This document shows positions 20,391 through 29,732 of a stretch of 64,000 nucleotides of DNA, in pieces (position 1 is the first letter of the stretch; every line of letters begins with the position of its first letter). The translations under genes and the position numbers were made by a program. Below the pieces are notes generated by a model. The model searched no databases. It saw only the letters and a program-made list of their open reading frames with translations, and was not told where the DNA came from. The stretch is from Actinomyces naeslundii (GTDB lineage: Bacteria; Actinomycetota; Actinomycetes; Actinomycetales; Actinomycetaceae), in contig NZ_MSRR01000001.1 in assembly GCF_001956585.1 (NCBI RefSeq), positions 1 to 64,000 on the forward strand, in the 5' to 3' direction.

Positions 20391-20891
20391 TCATACCAGT
20401 GGCTCGGCAGAGCGCTCCTCCCAGCCCGGCAGCAGACGGTCCAGCGCGAAGCGCAGCGGCACGATGTCGCCGTCGCGTCCGCCCTCACCGATGGTCATCG
20501 GCACCGGCTGGCTCTCCGGCCTGACCCCGCGCAGCCGCTGGGACAGGTTCAGTGGCATCGACAGGATGTAGAAGCGACCCAGGGTGTCGATGCCGACGGT
20601 CTCGTCTGCCCTCAGGTACCAGCCGCGCAGCGGAGTGCGGGCGCTTCCGCCGCCGTACCCTCGCACCCGCAGCGGAACATCCTCAAGTCCCTCGTCGCGG
20701 GCGACCCTGAGGAAGAGCTCGACGATGCGCGCTGCCCGGGCGTGCTCGGCATTCTGACGCTCCTGGAGCATACGGGCCCGCTGGGCGGCCGCCCGACGAC
20801 GCGACGCCGCCCAGTCGGAGTTCGCTGAGTCACCAGAGCCGGAGCTGCTTGATGACTCCTCCCCGAGCCGGGCGGCGTCGTCGGCTGTCAC
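20391..20891 (-). CDS. Conserved actinobacterial hypothetical protein
   Basis: A 166-residue protein. The first 45 residues are Ser/Ala-rich and basic, probably disordered. The C-terminal part (TPLRGWYLRADETVGIDTLGRFYIL, followed by PVPMTIGEGGRDGD) matches a conserved actinobacterial protein of unknown role that I recall but cannot name. It begins 9 bp after the coiled-coil gene's stop on the same strand and probably forms an operon with it. Confidence 0.65.
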   Translation of the reverse strand: MTADDAARLGEESSSSSGSGDSANSDWAASRRRAAAQRARMLQERQNAEHARAARIVELFLRVARDEGLEDVPLRVRGYGGGSARTPLRGWYLRADETVGIDTLGRFYILSMPLNLSQRLRGVRPESQPVPMTIGEGGRDGDIVPLRFALDRLLPGWEERSAEPLV

Positions 20892-20900
20892 GAGTGCGCC

Positions 20901-22559
20901 TCAGCGGCGTCCCTTGCCCTGCCGGGGGTGGCGGTTGCCGGCGTTGCCGGATCCGCCCGAGCTCTTGCCGGGAGGCGGCACGTTCTCGATGCGGCCGGTG
21001 CCGCCCTTCTGGGCGTTCTTCGGGGATGACTGCGCGCCGTCCTGCTTGCGGCCGCCCGAGGCCGCAGCAGCCGTATTGCCAGCTGGTGCGGGAGCCGAGG
21101 TGGCTGACGGTGCCGAGGAGCTGCTGGAACCCGAGGCGTGAGTGCTGCTGGCGCTGGCTGCACCGGCTGCATTGGCAGCATTGGCACTGTTGGCGCTGCT
21201 GCCGCTGGCCGCTGGTTCCGCTGATGCGGCGGAGGTCTGCTGCTGAGCTGGCTCCTGAGCCTCCTGGGGCAGGGCCGCGACGTGGTCGCTGAAGGTAGGC
21301 GCCTGAGGCAGGACGCCGCCCAGGACACCGCGCATCTCGGTGAGGTAGGCGGAGACCGAGTCGCGCTGGCGCTCGAGCTCCTGGAGCTGACGGGCGGCCA
21401 CCTGAGCGGTGACATCGGCGTCGGCGCGGGCGTCGCTGACGATCTGCTCAGCCTCGATCCGGGCCTGGGCCAGGGTCTCCTCGGCCTGGGCGACCGCCTC
21501 TTCCTGACGCTTGCGGGCCTCGGCGTCGGTGCGGGAGCGGACCTCCTCGGCGCGGGAGAGCGCCTCCTGCAGGCGCTCCTCGGCCTCCTGGGCCTGGATC
21601 TGGGCCTGTTCCTGCATCTCCCGGATGCGTTCGCGGGTTGCCTCATGGGCGTCGGAGTCCTCCTGGGCGGCCTGCTCGTGCGCCGCGGCGATCTCCAAAG
21701 TCGCCTGCTGGCGCAGTTCGGTGGCCTCGGAGCGGGCGGCGGCGGCCTCGTCGGTGGCTGAGCGTCGCAGCGTCTCCGACTCGTTGCGTGCGGAGGTGAG
21801 GATCTCCTCGGCCTCACGCTGGGCCTTGCCGACGGTGAGCTCGGCCTCCTGCTTGGCGGCCGAGAGGATCTCGTCAGCCTTCGCCGTCGAGGTCTTGTGC
21901 AGCTCGTCGGCCTCGGCCGCGGCGGCCTCGCGGTTGGCGGTGGCGTCACGCTCGGAGGTGATTGCGATCTCGGCGGCCTGCTTGCGGGCCTGGGACAGGA
22001 CCAGGGCGGCCTCGCGCTCGGCAGTGGCTCGCATCTCGGTGACGGCCGCCTCGGAGTCGGCGGCGATCTGTGCGGCCTTGCGCGAGGCGGAGGAGACGAG
22101 CTCTTGGGCGCGGGCCTCGGCATTGGCGAGAGCAGTAGAGGCCTCCCCCTGGGAACGGGAGCGCAGCTCACTGGCCTCGCGGCGGGCGTCGGCCAGGAGG
22201 GTCGCCGCTTCCGAGGCGCTGCGCTCGGAGAGGTTCTTGGCATTGGTCCGCGTGCGGGTCAGCAGGGCATCGGCCTCGGCGTTGGCCTTGGACAGCACGG
22301 AGGCGCTCTGCTCCTCGGCGCTGCGCAGCAGCTGCTCGATCCGCGAGCCCAGGCCGGCGTAGGTCGGCTTGTCGGCCTCCCGCAGGCGACGCTGAGCATC
22401 AGCCAGCTCGCCGGCCAGCGTCATGGCGCGTTGGTCAAGGCTGGCGACCTCACGACGCGCGTCGGCCAGCTGGCGCGAGAGCTGCTCCAGTTTCCGATCA
22501 ACCTGAGCGCGGTCGTAGCCGCGCATCGTGATGGCAAATTCGCTGTATTCCTCAGCCAC
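20901..22559 (-). CDS. DivIVA-domain long coiled-coil protein (Scy/FilP-like)
   Basis: A 552-residue protein. Residues 5-35 (EFAITMRGYDRAQVDRKLEQL) match the DivIVA N-terminal membrane-binding module. Residues about 30-400 are an almost unbroken heptad-rich, Ala/Glu/Arg-rich coiled coil with recurring A-E-A-EI-A segments. Residues about 410-510 are Ala/Ser-rich low complexity and the end is basic (RHPRQGKGRR). Similar Streptomyces proteins organise polar growth and cytoskeleton-like filaments. The GTG start has a strong GGAGGAGGAA site. Role at poles or septum is inference. Confidence 0.75.
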   Translation of the reverse strand: MAEEYSEFAITMRGYDRAQVDRKLEQLSRQLADARREVASLDQRAMTLAGELADAQRRLREADKPTYAGLGSRIEQLLRSAEEQSASVLSKANAEADALLTRTRTNAKNLSERSASEAATLLADARREASELRSRSQGEASTALANAEARAQELVSSASRKAAQIAADSEAAVTEMRATAEREAALVLSQARKQAAEIAITSERDATANREAAAAEADELHKTSTAKADEILSAAKQEAELTVGKAQREAEEILTSARNESETLRRSATDEAAAARSEATELRQQATLEIAAAHEQAAQEDSDAHEATRERIREMQEQAQIQAQEAEERLQEALSRAEEVRSRTDAEARKRQEEAVAQAEETLAQARIEAEQIVSDARADADVTAQVAARQLQELERQRDSVSAYLTEMRGVLGGVLPQAPTFSDHVAALPQEAQEPAQQQTSAASAEPAASGSSANSANAANAAGAASASSTHASGSSSSSAPSATSAPAPAGNTAAAASGGRKQDGAQSSPKNAQKGGTGRIENVPPPGKSSGGSGNAGNRHPRQGKGRR

Positions 22560-23024
22560 GTCGGGTTCCTCCTCCTGGCGAGCCGGGGACGCTCACCACC
22601 AGCCCAAGCGTAACGATTGGACGTGATCGGGACGGTGGTCACTAAAGCGTGACGATACGCACAATCCAGTAGGTGAGGTCTCGGTTTCGAGTGGTGTGAG
22701 CAGCATGTTTGAGAGATCGATGACCGGTGTGTGGGGACTCGACCCGTTCAAGGAGTGCCGCCTCTCGGAGCGTTCCTCCGGCCCGTCCCCGAGAAGGGGG
22801 CACGGGTTGGTGGGCGAACGGGGCGTTTTCTGCCGGTTGGACCTCGAGTCGGTTCGCTTCGCTCAGCGCGTGCACCGTTGTGATTTTGCGCCGAGGTCGG
22901 TGCATTCGTGGGGTCCGCCATGCGATTCTGGTGCCTGACGGGCGCATGGTGAGCGCTCGTAGCGATGTCCGGCTCTGTAGCCAGCCGTCGTCAACCGTGT
23001 CCGCGAGCATAGGAGACCCGCGTC
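22560..23024. other. Divergent intergenic region, 465 bp
   Basis: Separates the leftward coiled-coil gene from the rightward envelope operon and must carry both promoters. I see no tRNA, no convincing coding frame (a frame from 22696 lacks a ribosome site and recognisable content) and no T-tailed hairpin. Confidence 0.6.
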
Positions 23025-24836
23025 GTGAGTCGACGTATCTTGAGCGTGGTGGTGACCGTCCTCGGGCTGGTCCTCATCGCCCTGGCCGTTTGCTCGGCCA
23101 CCATCTGGAAACCCAGCTCCAAGGTCGAGGCGAAGCTCGCCTCCGGTCCTTCCCAGCCCTACGTCATGACGGCGCCCGGAGTCCTCAGCGGCACGGAGTC
23201 GGATATTGCCGTGACCGCGAAGTCCTCCGACGGCAAGGACGTCCACCTGTTCATAGCGCGCGCGGCCGACGTCGACGCCTGGCTGAGCCCCGACGCCGAC
23301 AACGCGCTTCCCTACACGGCGGTTACCGGGATCGACGCCGATGCCGGCACCCTGTCCTCCAAGGACGAGACCCAGTACTGCCCCCCTGCCAACGCCACCC
23401 CTGCTCCTTCTCCTTCCGCGGCGGCTTCCTCTCAGCCCTCTGCTCAGCCCTCCGCCTCCGCGCAGGCCGGTTCCTCGCAGTGCTCGGCGCGCAAGGCCAG
23501 CGCGGTGAACGCCTCGGGCTCTGACCTCTGGCTCGGGGAGAAGACCGGCGGCTCGTCGGTCACCTTCAACACCGCGGAGTCGGCCGACCGCGCGCTACTG
23601 CCGCGCAAGACCGTCGATGAGCAGATCGTCGTCATGGCCATGACCGACGGTAAGGCCGCAGCGCCCAGCCTGACCATCAGCTGGTCGCGGCAGGTGGAGA
23701 CGCCCTGGTACTTCTACGGCGGTCTGGTTCTGGGCGGCCTGTTCGTGCTGGCGGGTGCCTTCCTGTTCTTCATCGACCTCCAGTTGCGTCGCGCCGACGT
23801 CGAGCGGCGAACCCTTTCGGCCGAGCGTGCCGCCCGTATCGCCAATGCGGACTCCGTCTCCACCGAGGGCATCCCCCAGGTGACTGATCCCGACCGTCGG
23901 CTCACGCGCCGAGAGCTGAGGGAGAAGGAGCGTGCTGAGGCCGCCGGCGAGGCCTGGACCGACCCGCGCACTGGTCGTGTCTACCTCGACGGCATCGAGG
24001 CTCCTGCGGTGCCCCAAGCGCCTGACATGTCTTCTGACACCGGCTACGCAGAGGGCGTCAGCGGCGAATCAGGCGGTGGAATCAGAGATGCCTACGGTGA
24101 GAGCAGCGTCGGCCAGGAGGGCCTGGCGGACGCGGGGTTCACCCGGGGCTCATCAGTTGTTCCCGGTCTTGATGAGGCCGCCACTCAGCAGCACCGTGCC
24201 GCCCGTGAGCCGGAGGGCCTCGCGGGTGGTGAGGCTCTGGCGATCGTCCCGGATCCTGTCGACTCAACCGGTGAGTCGGGACTCACCGGAGGGCAGGAGC
24301 TCACCGAGGCTCCCGCTCACTTCAGCCACGTGAGCCATCACAGCCATGCGGCTCCGAGCGCGCAGCCGCAGCCCGAGCAACGCGATGAGGTCCAGGACCA
24401 CTCGCGCTTCGCCCCCAAGGACCACCACACCAGTCACGTCGCCGGCCAGCCGGACATCGAGCGGGCCTTTGAGAGTGATACTGCCGAGATCGAGGGGATG
24501 ACGGTCTCGGCGCCCTCGCAGGACCCGAGTCTCCAGATGCCGACCGGTTTTGCCCAGCCGGAGGCACAGCCCTGGCCCGTGGCCGACCAGCCGGAGGCAA
24601 CCGACGCGACGCAGGGCCAGAGCGTCGAGGCGATCGAGCAGGCTCGGGGAACCTCCTTCTCCGCGCCCAGTGCTGCGGATGCGCCTGCGACGTCGACCAC
24701 TGTGTCGTGGCCCTCCTACTCCGACGGCGTCGAGCTGCCTCCTGCGGCAGACCCCGCCGTCATCCAGGCCGCCGACGCCGAGCCTCTCGGCGAGCCAGAC
24801 CCGACCGCGGACCCCGACAACCAGGAGCACGCATGA
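23025..24836 (+). CDS. Membrane-anchored envelope protein with long cytosolic tail
   Basis: A 603-residue protein from GTG with AGGAG upstream. An N-terminal hydrophobic segment (ILSVVVTVLGLVLIALAVCSA, about 5-25) and a second span (YFYGGLVLGGLFVLAGAFLFFI, about 228-250) enclose an extracytoplasmic domain with three Cys and a Pro/Ser/Ala linker (about 125-150). The C-terminal 350 residues are hydrophilic; their start (RRLTRRELREKERAEAAGEAWTDPRTGR) is the most conserved-looking part. I recall this layout beside a lipoprotein and a YbbN-like gene in Actinomycetaceae, but no function. Coupled to the next gene by a 4-bp overlap. Confidence 0.6.
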   Translation: MSRRILSVVVTVLGLVLIALAVCSATIWKPSSKVEAKLASGPSQPYVMTAPGVLSGTESDIAVTAKSSDGKDVHLFIARAADVDAWLSPDADNALPYTAVTGIDADAGTLSSKDETQYCPPANATPAPSPSAAASSQPSAQPSASAQAGSSQCSARKASAVNASGSDLWLGEKTGGSSVTFNTAESADRALLPRKTVDEQIVVMAMTDGKAAAPSLTISWSRQVETPWYFYGGLVLGGLFVLAGAFLFFIDLQLRRADVERRTLSAERAARIANADSVSTEGIPQVTDPDRRLTRRELREKERAEAAGEAWTDPRTGRVYLDGIEAPAVPQAPDMSSDTGYAEGVSGESGGGIRDAYGESSVGQEGLADAGFTRGSSVVPGLDEAATQQHRAAREPEGLAGGEALAIVPDPVDSTGESGLTGGQELTEAPAHFSHVSHHSHAAPSAQPQPEQRDEVQDHSRFAPKDHHTSHVAGQPDIERAFESDTAEIEGMTVSAPSQDPSLQMPTGFAQPEAQPWPVADQPEATDATQGQSVEAIEQARGTSFSAPSAADAPATSTTVSWPSYSDGVELPPAADPAVIQAADAEPLGEPDPTADPDNQEHA

Positions 24837-25879
24837 AGCCCACCCGTCGAGCCTTGCTGAGCGCAGGCGGCGCCTCCGCCCTCGCCCTGAGCCTGGCCGC
24901 CTGCTCGAAGTCTCAGCCCAAGACCGCCCAGACCCAGGCCTCCGGCACCCCGATCGCCGAGCCGGTCCTCAACGACAAGCAGCTCTCGGAGATCCTCCAG
25001 CGCGTCCAGACCGGTTTGGCGACTGCGGACAAGGAGAAGAACGCGGACAAGCTCAAGGAGGTCATGACCGGCCCCGCGGCTCGGATCCGCGCGGCTGAGT
25101 ACGCCACAGCCTCCGCCAGCGGGAACAACGACTTCATCCACCCCATGACCACCACGATCCAGGGTGGGGGAGTGGGCCAGACCGTCGGCTTCCCCCGTAA
25201 CGCCGCGGCGGCCTCGGAAGGGGCCAGTCCCTCACTCATCTCCCTGGAGCAGAACTCGGCCCGTGACCAGTTCAAGGTCTGGGCCTGGGTGCAGGGGTTC
25301 TCAGAGAAGAAGAACATTCCTGTTCTGACCAAGCAGTCGGCCCAGCGTGCCAAGCAGGTGACTGCCGATTCCACGGGACTGGTCTCCACCCCCAAGGCGG
25401 CCCTCGACGCCTACGTCGACGCACTCAACCACCCCGACGGCGAGAACGGCAAGGCCTTCCCCGATGACCTGCTGCGTCAGAAGGTCCAGGCCGCCCGAAC
25501 CACCAATCTCAGTTCCCTGGGCGAGGTCACCGTCACGGCGACCGCCGGTAAGGACGGCTTCCAGGGGCTCCAGATGGAGGAGGGCGATGGCGGGGCACTG
25601 GTCTTCACCACCCTGACCTACACGGTGGTCTACAAGCGCACAGTTGATGGCTCCGACCTCACCTTGCAGGGTGATGTCGCCGCCCTCATGGGTGGCAACC
25701 AGAAGATCGTCGGCACCGTGACCGCCACCTACGACTCCATGGTCGCCTTCTCCATCCCCAAGGAGGGAAGCAAGGACAAGGTGGCCGTTCTGGGCGCCGA
25801 GACCGCGCTGATGAAGGTGGATCGGGATGACTCCAAGACGCCGGCCCCCACGGCGTCGGCGACGGCCAAACCGTCCTGA
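24833..25879 (+). CDS. Putative lipoprotein
   Basis: A 348-residue protein. The signal has a twin-Arg start (TRRALLSAGGASAL) and lipobox SLAAC (Cys about 24). The mature part is hydrophilic and begins with a Lys/Thr/Gln-rich linker; no family is recognised. ATG 24833 overlaps the stop of the previous gene (ATGA), and the two products probably act together at the outer face of the membrane. The hairpin at 25894-25927 ends the pair. Confidence 0.7.
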   Translation: MKPTRRALLSAGGASALALSLAACSKSQPKTAQTQASGTPIAEPVLNDKQLSEILQRVQTGLATADKEKNADKLKEVMTGPAARIRAAEYATASASGNNDFIHPMTTTIQGGGVGQTVGFPRNAAAASEGASPSLISLEQNSARDQFKVWAWVQGFSEKKNIPVLTKQSAQRAKQVTADSTGLVSTPKAALDAYVDALNHPDGENGKAFPDDLLRQKVQAARTTNLSSLGEVTVTATAGKDGFQGLQMEEGDGGALVFTTLTYTVVYKRTVDGSDLTLQGDVAALMGGNQKIVGTVTATYDSMVAFSIPKEGSKDKVAVLGAETALMKVDRDDSKTPAPTASATAKPS

Positions 25880-25893
25880 GCGCCTCCGGTTCC

Positions 25894-25927
25894 CGGCCCG
25901 GCTCCGTGATCACTCGGAGCCGGGCCG
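25894..25927 (+). terminator. Terminator after the lipoprotein gene
   Basis: A perfect 13-bp stem, CGGCCCGGCTCCG (25894-25906) with CGGAGCCGGGCCG (25915-25927), and an 8-nt loop, starting 15 bp after the stop. Confidence 0.65.
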
Positions 25928-26046
25928 CTGGCGCGCTCGGGCCTCTGACCAGTGGCTGGGCCTGTTCGCCGCGCCGGCGCTCCAAGACACCGAAAGATCC
26001 AGACCAATGAAGCAACCGGGCTACGGCCCGAGGAAGGCAGCTGCTC

Positions 26047-26988
26047 ATGAGCATGTTCGGCGCCGTCGACCTGTCCAGTTTCGCCCCCGCCACCAAGCCG
26101 GCCGGCTCGGCCGGAGGCACCCCGACTCCCACGTCCGGTGCTGCCGGAGGTGCAGGTGGCGGCCTGCCTGTGCCGCTGGTGGTCGACGTCGACGCCTCCA
26201 GCCTGCGTGACGTCGCCGAGGTCTCCACCCAGGTCCCCATCATCGTCGTCCTCCACAGTCCGCGCAGCCAGGCCAGTGCCGAGCTGGCCTCCCTCCTGGA
26301 GCAGCTCGCCGGGCAGTACGCCGGACGTTTCCAGGTAGCGCGCGTCGACGTCGACGCCGCCCCGGAGGTTGCCCAGGCCCTCCAGGCCCAGGCCGTCCCC
26401 ACGGTCGTGGCCCTCATCTCCGGGCAGCCAGTGCCCATGTTCCAGGGTCCTGTCGCGGAGGATCAGCTGCGCGCGGTCATCGACCAGCTGCTGGAGGTCG
26501 CCGCCGCCAACGGCGTCAGTGGCACTATCGCCGTCGACGCCGCCGCGAGCACCGATGCCCAGGCCGAGCCCGAGGAGACGGAGGTCGAGCGGGCTGCTCG
26601 GGAGGCCATCGAGGCCGGAGACTTCGCCGCCGCCGAGGAGGTCTACACCCATGCCATCGCCCAGAACCCGGGCGACGACGATCTTAAGGTGGCCCGCAAC
26701 CAGGTGCGCCTCATGGCCCGCATGGACGGTCAGGACCCTCACCAGCTCCTCGCCGCGGCCGACGCCGCGCCCGCCGACCTCGAGGCGGCCCTGGCCGGGG
26801 CCGACGCCGCCCTGGCCCTGGGCGACGTCAACGCCGCGCTGGGCCGGGCCCTGGAGGCCGTGCGCACCCATCAGGGGGAGGAGCGTGAGAGCGCCCGCCT
26901 GCGTCTGCTCGAGCTCTTCGAGATCATCGGAGCCACCTCCCCGGAGGTGGCCCAGGCCCGCCGCCGCCTGGCCTCCCTGCTCTACTGA
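26047..26988 (+). CDS. YbbN/CnoX-like thioredoxin-TPR protein
   Basis: A 313-residue protein. After a Gly/Pro/Thr-rich linker (about 15-40) comes a thioredoxin fold (about 50-155: VPIIVVLHSPRSQASAELAS, VDVDAAPEVAQALQAQAVPTVVAL) and then TPR-like helices (about 180-310, EAIEAGDFAAAEEVYTHAI). The place of the redox CXXC is occupied by SPRS, so it cannot act as a disulfide reductase; YbbN/CnoX proteins act instead as holdases or co-chaperones. It ends at a hairpin shared with the convergent glgP. Confidence 0.85.
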   Translation: MSMFGAVDLSSFAPATKPAGSAGGTPTPTSGAAGGAGGGLPVPLVVDVDASSLRDVAEVSTQVPIIVVLHSPRSQASAELASLLEQLAGQYAGRFQVARVDVDAAPEVAQALQAQAVPTVVALISGQPVPMFQGPVAEDQLRAVIDQLLEVAAANGVSGTIAVDAAASTDAQAEPEETEVERAAREAIEAGDFAAAEEVYTHAIAQNPGDDDLKVARNQVRLMARMDGQDPHQLLAAADAAPADLEAALAGADAALALGDVNAALGRALEAVRTHQGEERESARLRLLELFEIIGATSPEVAQARRRLASLLY

Positions 26989-27030
26989 GAGGCTCTACTG
27001 GGGGCCTGTACCGACGACGGCCCACAGACA

Positions 27031-27065
27031 CGAGTGCCCCTCACCGTACCGGTGAGGGGCACTCG
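27031..27065. terminator. Bidirectional hairpin between YbbN-like gene and glgP
   Basis: A perfect 16-bp stem (27031-27046 with 27050-27065) and a 3-nt loop between converging genes; no T-run on either side. Confidence 0.75.
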
Positions 27066-27085
27066 CCTATGCCGAGGGAGCGGAA

Positions 27086-29452
27086 TCAGGCGATCGGCTC
27101 GGGGTCGATCTTCCAGACCTCACGGGCGTAGTCGCTGATGGTGCGGTCGGAGGAGAAGCGGCCCGAGCGGGTGATGTTCACCCAGGCCTTGCGCTGCCAG
27201 GCGCGGGTGTCGGCGTAGCCGGCCGCCATGGCATCCTTGGTCTCGCGGTAGGAGGCGAAGTCGCCCAGGACGTAGTAGACGTCGGCCGGCTCGTAGGAGG
27301 GCTCCAGGAGGCTGCGGCGCAGGTCTGCGAACCAGCCCGAGCCGTTGTCGTCGAGGGTGCCGTCGGTGAAGGCGTCCAGGACGCGCTTGAGACCGGGGAC
27401 GTTCTCGTAGTGCCACACGGGGTCGTAGCTCTCGCGCAGGCCGGGCAGCTCGTCCTCGGTGGCGCCGAAGATGTAGGCGTTGTCGTCGCCCACCGCCTCG
27501 AGGATCTCCACGTTGGCGCCGTCGAGCGTGCCCAGGGTCAGGGCGCCGTTCATCATGAACTTCATGTTCGAGGTGCCCGAGGCCTCCTTACCGGCCATCG
27601 AGATCTGCTCGGAGATGTCGGCGGCCGGGATGATGTGCTCGGCCGGGGAGACGTTGTAGTTGTGGACGAAGACGACCTTGAGGGTCTTGGAGACGACCGG
27701 GTCGTTGTTGACCAGCTCGGCGATGGCGTTGATGAGCTTGATGACGCCCTTGGCCCGGATGTAGCCGGGAGCCGCCTTCGCCCCGAAGATGAAGACCCGC
27801 TTGGGGACCTCCAGGCTCGGGTCCTGCTTCATGCGGAAGTAGAGGTCCAGGATGTAGATGGCGTTGAGCAGCTGGCGCTTGTACTCGTGGAGGCGCTTGA
27901 TCTGCACGTCGAAGATCGCCTCGGGGTCGATCTCGACACCCTCGCGCTGGGCGATCCAGGCGGCGAAGTCGACCTTGTTGGCGTGCTTGATCTCTGCCAG
28001 GCGATCGTAGACGGAGTCGTCGACGGAGTCGGTGTGCTCGGCCAGGACGGTGAGGTCCTTGACCCAGGTGTCCGATCCGGTGACCTCGTCCAGGAGCGCG
28101 GACAGCCTGGGGTTGCACTGGCGCAGCCAGCGGCGGGGGGTGACGCCGTTGGTCTTGTTGTTGAAGCGCTCGGGCCAGATGGCGTGCCACTCGCCCAGGG
28201 TCTCGCGCTTGATGATCTCGGTGTGCAGCGCAGCCACACCGTTGATGGAGTAGGAGGCGTAGCAGGCGATCCACGCCATGCGCACCTTGTCGCCGGAGAC
28301 GGGGGCCATGTAGTCGATGGTGGCCTGGTCCAGGCCGCGCTCGGCCATCTCGAGGCGGAAGCGGCGGTCGATCTCCCGGACGATCTCGGTGATGCGCGGG
28401 AAGAGACGGTCGAAGATGGAGATCTCCCAGGTCTCCAGAGCCTCGGCCAGCACCGTGTGGTTGGTGTAGGCGAAGGTCTTGGTGACCACGTCCCAGGCCG
28501 CTTCCCAGCCCAGGTGGTGCTCGTCCATGAGGAGGCGCATGAGCTCGGGGATGGCGAGCACCGGGTGGGTGTCGTTGAGCTGGATGGCGTTGTAGTCGGC
28601 GAAGCCGGACAGGTCCTCGCCGTGGTGCTTCACGTAGTTCTCGACGATCTGCTGGAGGGAGGCCGAGCAGAAGAAGTACTGCTGGCGCACCCGCAGGACC
28701 TTGCCCTCGTAGGTGGTGTCGTTGGGGTAGAGGACGCGGGAGATGTCCGAGGTGCGCTCGCGCTCGACGATGGCCTCGGTGAAACGCTGGGAGTTGAAGG
28801 CGTCGTAGTCGAACTCCTCGAGCGGCTCGGCCTTCCACAGACGCAGGTTGCCCACGTTCTTGGTGCCGTAGCCGGTGATGGGCATGTCGTAGGGGATGGC
28901 GCGCACGGTCATGTCCCGGTAGCGCACCAGGCGCTGGGCCTCCTCGTGGCGGATGACGAAGGGGTAGCCCTCCTCCATCCACGGGTCGGGGTGCTCGGTC
29001 TGGAAGCCGTCCTCGAAGACCTGCTTGAACAGGCCGTAGCGGTAGAGGATGCCGAAACCGTTGACCGGCAGGTCCAGGGTGGCGCAGGAGTCCAGGAAGC
29101 AGGCGGCCAGGCGGCCCAGCCCGCCGTTGCCCAGGGCGGCGTCGGGCTCCTGCTCCAGGACGTCGGAGAGACTCACGCCGAAGGAGCCGACGGTCTCGCG
29201 AGCCTCATCGACCATGCCCAGGTTGGATAGGTTGTTGAGCAGGGCTCGGCCCATGAGGAACTCTGCGGAGAAGTAGTGCTCCTGGCGTCCGGCGCTGTAC
29301 TTCTGCTCAGTGGCGTACCAGTCGTCCGCGATAGTGTCGACGACGGCGGAGGACAGGCCCTGCCACACCTCCATAAGGGTGGCCGCGGTAGCGGGTCGAC
29401 CAGATACGGCGCGCACCTGCGCGGGGGCGCTCGTGACCAGCTTCTGTGTCAT
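27086..29452 (-). CDS. glgP: Glycogen/maltodextrin phosphorylase
   Basis: Releases glucose-1-phosphate from the ends of alpha-1,4-glucan using pyridoxal phosphate. The 788 residues carry the family hallmarks: ALGNGGLGRLAACFLDS, QLNDTHPVLAIPELMRLL, RIHEYKRQLLNA-like KRLHEYKRQLLNAIYIL, and the PLP site EASGTSNMKFMMNGALTLGT (Lys near residue 629). ATG 29452 with an AAGGGAAGAAG site is preferred to the upstream in-frame start at 29524. Single-gene unit facing away from glgB's terminator. Confidence 0.96.
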   Translation of the reverse strand: MTQKLVTSAPAQVRAVSGRPATAATLMEVWQGLSSAVVDTIADDWYATEQKYSAGRQEHYFSAEFLMGRALLNNLSNLGMVDEARETVGSFGVSLSDVLEQEPDAALGNGGLGRLAACFLDSCATLDLPVNGFGILYRYGLFKQVFEDGFQTEHPDPWMEEGYPFVIRHEEAQRLVRYRDMTVRAIPYDMPITGYGTKNVGNLRLWKAEPLEEFDYDAFNSQRFTEAIVERERTSDISRVLYPNDTTYEGKVLRVRQQYFFCSASLQQIVENYVKHHGEDLSGFADYNAIQLNDTHPVLAIPELMRLLMDEHHLGWEAAWDVVTKTFAYTNHTVLAEALETWEISIFDRLFPRITEIVREIDRRFRLEMAERGLDQATIDYMAPVSGDKVRMAWIACYASYSINGVAALHTEIIKRETLGEWHAIWPERFNNKTNGVTPRRWLRQCNPRLSALLDEVTGSDTWVKDLTVLAEHTDSVDDSVYDRLAEIKHANKVDFAAWIAQREGVEIDPEAIFDVQIKRLHEYKRQLLNAIYILDLYFRMKQDPSLEVPKRVFIFGAKAAPGYIRAKGVIKLINAIAELVNNDPVVSKTLKVVFVHNYNVSPAEHIIPAADISEQISMAGKEASGTSNMKFMMNGALTLGTLDGANVEILEAVGDDNAYIFGATEDELPGLRESYDPVWHYENVPGLKRVLDAFTDGTLDDNGSGWFADLRRSLLEPSYEPADVYYVLGDFASYRETKDAMAAGYADTRAWQRKAWVNITRSGRFSSDRTISDYAREVWKIDPEPIA

Positions 29453-29671
29453 TCTTCTTCCCTTGTCAGGCTTCGTGGTCGCCGACTGCAAGATTCTTGC
29501 AGCGGACTGAAAACAAGCGTACATCGACGAGGGTCGGGCCGCCCGGTCTGCGCAGAGAGCACAGGACGCCAGGGGCCGCGCTCCTGTGCGAGACAGTGCC
29601 CAGACTACCGGCTTATAGGTGATGGTGCGGGGTCGAGTTCAAGGTTCTGATCACGTTATGAGCAGCAGACC

Positions 29672-29711
29672 GCGGTGGGGCGAGAGCCACTCGAGCCTCT
29701 CGCCCCACCGC
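29672..29711 (-). terminator. Terminator after glgB
   Basis: A perfect 15-bp stem (GCGGTGGGGCGAGAG with CTCTCGCCCCACCGC) and a 10-nt loop, 22 bp past the glgB stop. It closes the glgE-treS-mak-glgB run. Confidence 0.75.
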
Positions 29712-29732
29712 AGTGCGTGGTTTCAGACTGGG

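Noticed and set aside
22696-22938. 80-codon frame in the gap before the envelope operon
   Set aside because: No ribosome site, no recognisable motif and no codon bias like neighbouring genes.
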